The notes under the pieces: model-generated
Told to the model about the DNA's origin: nothing
Seen by the model: only the letters and a program-made list of their open reading frames with translations
Database searches by the model: none
Shown: in pieces, positions 62,218 to 64,000 of the stretch
Position numbering within the stretch: position 1 is the first letter of the stretch
Layout of the letters: each line of letters opens with the position of its first letter
Assembly: GCA_963812525.1 (NCBI GenBank)
Contig: CAWEVL010000009.1
Span: 310,001-374,000, forward strand
Direction: 5' to 3'
DNA from: Bog-756 sp963812525
GTDB lineage: Bacteria > Actinomycetota > Acidimicrobiia > Acidimicrobiales > RAAP-2
DNA: 64,000 bases
Translations under genes and position numbers: made by a program

Positions 62218-63367
62218 GTGGATCTCTTCGAGTACCAGGGCAAGCAGTACTTCGCCCGCTATCGGCATCCCCATCTCCAAGGGGGGCGTGGCCGACACCG
62301 TGGAGGAAGCGGTGGCCCAGGCCGAGGCCTCGGGCTACCCCGTGGTGGTCAAGGCGCAGGTGAAGGTGGGTGGCCGGGGCAAGGCCGGTGGCGTGAAGCT
62401 GGCCGCCGACGTCGAGGAGGTGCGCACCCACGCCGGCAACATCCTCGGCCTCGACATCAAGGGACACGTGGTCAAGCGCCTGTGGGTCGAGCACGCCTCG
62501 GACATCGCCAAGGAGTACTACGCCAGCTTCACCCTCGACCGGAGCGCCAAGAAGCACCTGGGCATGCTGTCCGCCGAAGGCGGCGTGGAGATCGAGGAGG
62601 TGGCGGTGTCCAACCCCGACGCCATCGCCCTCCTCCACGTGGACCCGGTCGACGGTCTGACGCTCGACGCGGCACGCCAGTGGGTGGCGCGGGCCAACCT
62701 CGACGAGGTGGCCCGGGAACAGGCTGCCGAGCTACTGGTCAAGCTGTACACCTGCTACACCGAGGGCGACTGCGACCTGGCCGAGATCAACCCGCTGATC
62801 CTGACCCCGGACGACCGGGTCCACGCCCTGGACGCCAAGGTGACCCTGGACGCCAACGCGGCATTCCGACACCCCGAGTGGGAGGAGTTCGAGGGCAGCG
62901 ACGTGGAGGACGAGCGGGAGACCCGCGCCAAGGAGCGCGGACTCAACTACATCGGCCTCGACGGCTCGGTGGGGATCATCGCCAACGGGGCCGGCCTGGC
63001 CATGAGCACCCTCGACGTGGTCAACCAGTGCGGGGGTTCGGCCGCCAACTTCCTCGACATCGGCGGCGGCGCCAACGCCGACGTGATGGCCGCCGCCCTG
63101 GAGGTCATCAACTCCGACCCCGCCGTCCGCTCCATCTTCGTCAACATCTTCGGGGGGATCACCCGGGTGGACGAGGTGGCCCGGGGCGTGCTCGAGGCCC
63201 TGGAGCGGGTGGAGATCAGCTCGCCCATCGTCCTCCGCCTGGACGGGACCAACGCCGCGGCCGGACGCGAGATCCTGGCCAGTCATCTGTCCGATCGCCT
63301 GGTCGCCGAGCCGACCATGCTCGATGCCGCACGCCGTGCGGTCGCACTCGCTGGAGGCCAGTCATGA
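62218..63367 (+). CDS. sucC: Succinyl-CoA ligase subunit beta, one frameshift
   Basis: TCA-cycle enzyme making ATP or GTP from succinyl-CoA, about 382 aa. GTG 62218 opens (M)DLFEYQGKQYFARY. Near 62263 an extra C shifts the frame +1, resuming GIPISKGGVADTVEEAVAQA. The ATP-grasp region has VVVKAQVKVGGRGKAGGVKL; LDGSVGIIANGAGLAMSTLD and VNIFGGITRVDEVARGVLEA mark the CoA-ligase domain. The stop overlaps sucD (ATGA). Confidence 0.94.
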
Positions 63368-64000
63368 GCATCTTCGTCGACGAGCACACCAAGGTCGTGG
63401 TGCAGGGGATCAGCCCCACCAGCCAGGGCCTCTACCACGGCCTCCGCAACCGTGACTACGGCACCAAGGTCGTCGCCGGCACCAACCCCAACCGGGGCGG
63501 CGAGGAGATCGAGGGGATCCCGGTCTTCGCCACGGTGGCCGAGGCCGTCGGGGCCACCGGGGCCAACGCCTCGTTCATCTCGGTGCCGCCCAAGTTCGCC
63601 GCCGCCGCCATCGTGGAGGCCGCGGCGGCCGGCGTGCCCTTCGTGGTGTGCATCACCGAGGGCATCCCGGCCAGCGACGAGGCGCTGGCCTACAACCGCC
63701 TGGTGCGGGAGTACCCGGGGACCCGGCTGCTCGGTCCCAACTGTCCCGGGATCATCTCGCCCGGGAAGTGCAACATCGGGATCACCTCCGGCGACATCGC
63801 CATGCCCGGCGGTCCGGTGGGGATCGTGAGCCGGTCGGGAACCCTCACCTACCAGGCCCTCCACGAGCTCTCCCAGCAGGGCGTGGGTCAGACCACGTGC
63901 GTGGGCATCGGGGGTGACCCCGTCCCCGGCACCAGCTTCATCGACTGCCTGGCCGCCTTCGAGGCCGACCCGGAGACCAGGGCCATCATGATGATCGGCG
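63364..64000 (+). CDS. sucD: Succinyl-CoA ligase subunit alpha, 3' end cut by window
   Basis: First 212 codons only. VDEHTKVVVQGISPTSQGLY (CoA-binding Rossmann start), KVVAGTNPNRGGEEIEGIPV, ITEGIPASDEALAYNRLVRE, LLGPNCPGIISPGKCNIGIT and GIVSRSGTLTYQALHELSQQ are all standard. The phosphorylated His lies beyond the window edge. Confidence 0.96.
   Translation, partial: MSIFVDEHTKVVVQGISPTSQGLYHGLRNRDYGTKVVAGTNPNRGGEEIEGIPVFATVAEAVGATGANASFISVPPKFAAAAIVEAAAAGVPFVVCITEGIPASDEALAYNRLVREYPGTRLLGPNCPGIISPGKCNIGITSGDIAMPGGPVGIVSRSGTLTYQALHELSQQGVGQTTCVGIGGDPVPGTSFIDCLAAFEADPETRAIMMIG

Overview
The window is 64 kb of very GC-rich (roughly 70% by eye) bacterial chromosome. It reads as an actinobacterium (Actinomycetota). 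Evidence: the gene order rplQ-truA-rplM-rpsI-glmM-glmS-acpS-nnr-alr-tsaE-tsaB-rimI-tsaD-groES-groEL followed by guaB3-guaA; a GuaB3-type IMP dehydrogenase homologue; a PcrA helicase with a C-terminal Tudor-like domain; many GTG/TTG starts; and mycobacterial-type DprE1/DprE2/UbiA genes. I lean towards Acidimicrobiia, because the block lacks WhiB and other hallmarks of Streptomyces or Mycobacterium and several ribosomal proteins carry unusual acidic tails. That class assignment is an inference.

Layout. 1-12 kb: secE-nusG-rplK-rplA, an rplJ leader, rplJ-rplL, a hairpin and a clear promoter, then rpoB-rpoC. 12-17 kb: rpsL-rpsG-fusA-tuf-rpsJ. 17-30 kb: the S10/spc ribosomal-protein operons from rplC to rplO, then secY-adk-map. 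An internal promoter and a strong 12-bp hairpin separate rpsJ from rplC. 30-36 kb: infA-rpmJ-rpsM-rpsK-rpsD-rpoA-rplQ-truA, then rplM-rpsI. 36-42 kb: cell-wall sugar and housekeeping genes (glmM, glmS, acpS, nnr, alr). 42-46 kb: a uracil-DNA glycosylase and the t6A genes tsaE-tsaB-rimI-tsaD. 46-48 kb: a CIRCE-controlled groES-groEL operon. 48-57 kb: a small membrane protein and a YbjQ-like protein (minus strand), a Nudix CoA-pyrophosphatase-like protein, guaB3-guaA, pcrA and a phosphodiester-glycosidase-like protein. 57-61.4 kb: ppk2, then on the minus strand ubiA-dprE1-dprE2, the pathway to decaprenylphosphoryl-arabinose. 61.5-64 kb: a cobalamin-binding mutase subunit and sucC-sucD (sucD runs off the window).

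Two things stand out. First, at least 20 places in about 14 conserved genes break the reading frame by a net +1, a few others by -1, while each protein continues perfectly in the new frame. The genes are essential and the sites share no motif, so I read these as single-base insertion errors of the assembly rather than pseudogenes. Gene spans below run across them. Second, the minus-strand ubiA-dprE1-dprE2 cluster is the most interesting biology. DprE1 is followed by a repetitive Lys/Thr/Pro/Ser-rich stretch that reads in frame into DprE2, and the residue equivalent to the benzothiazinone-target cysteine is alanine.
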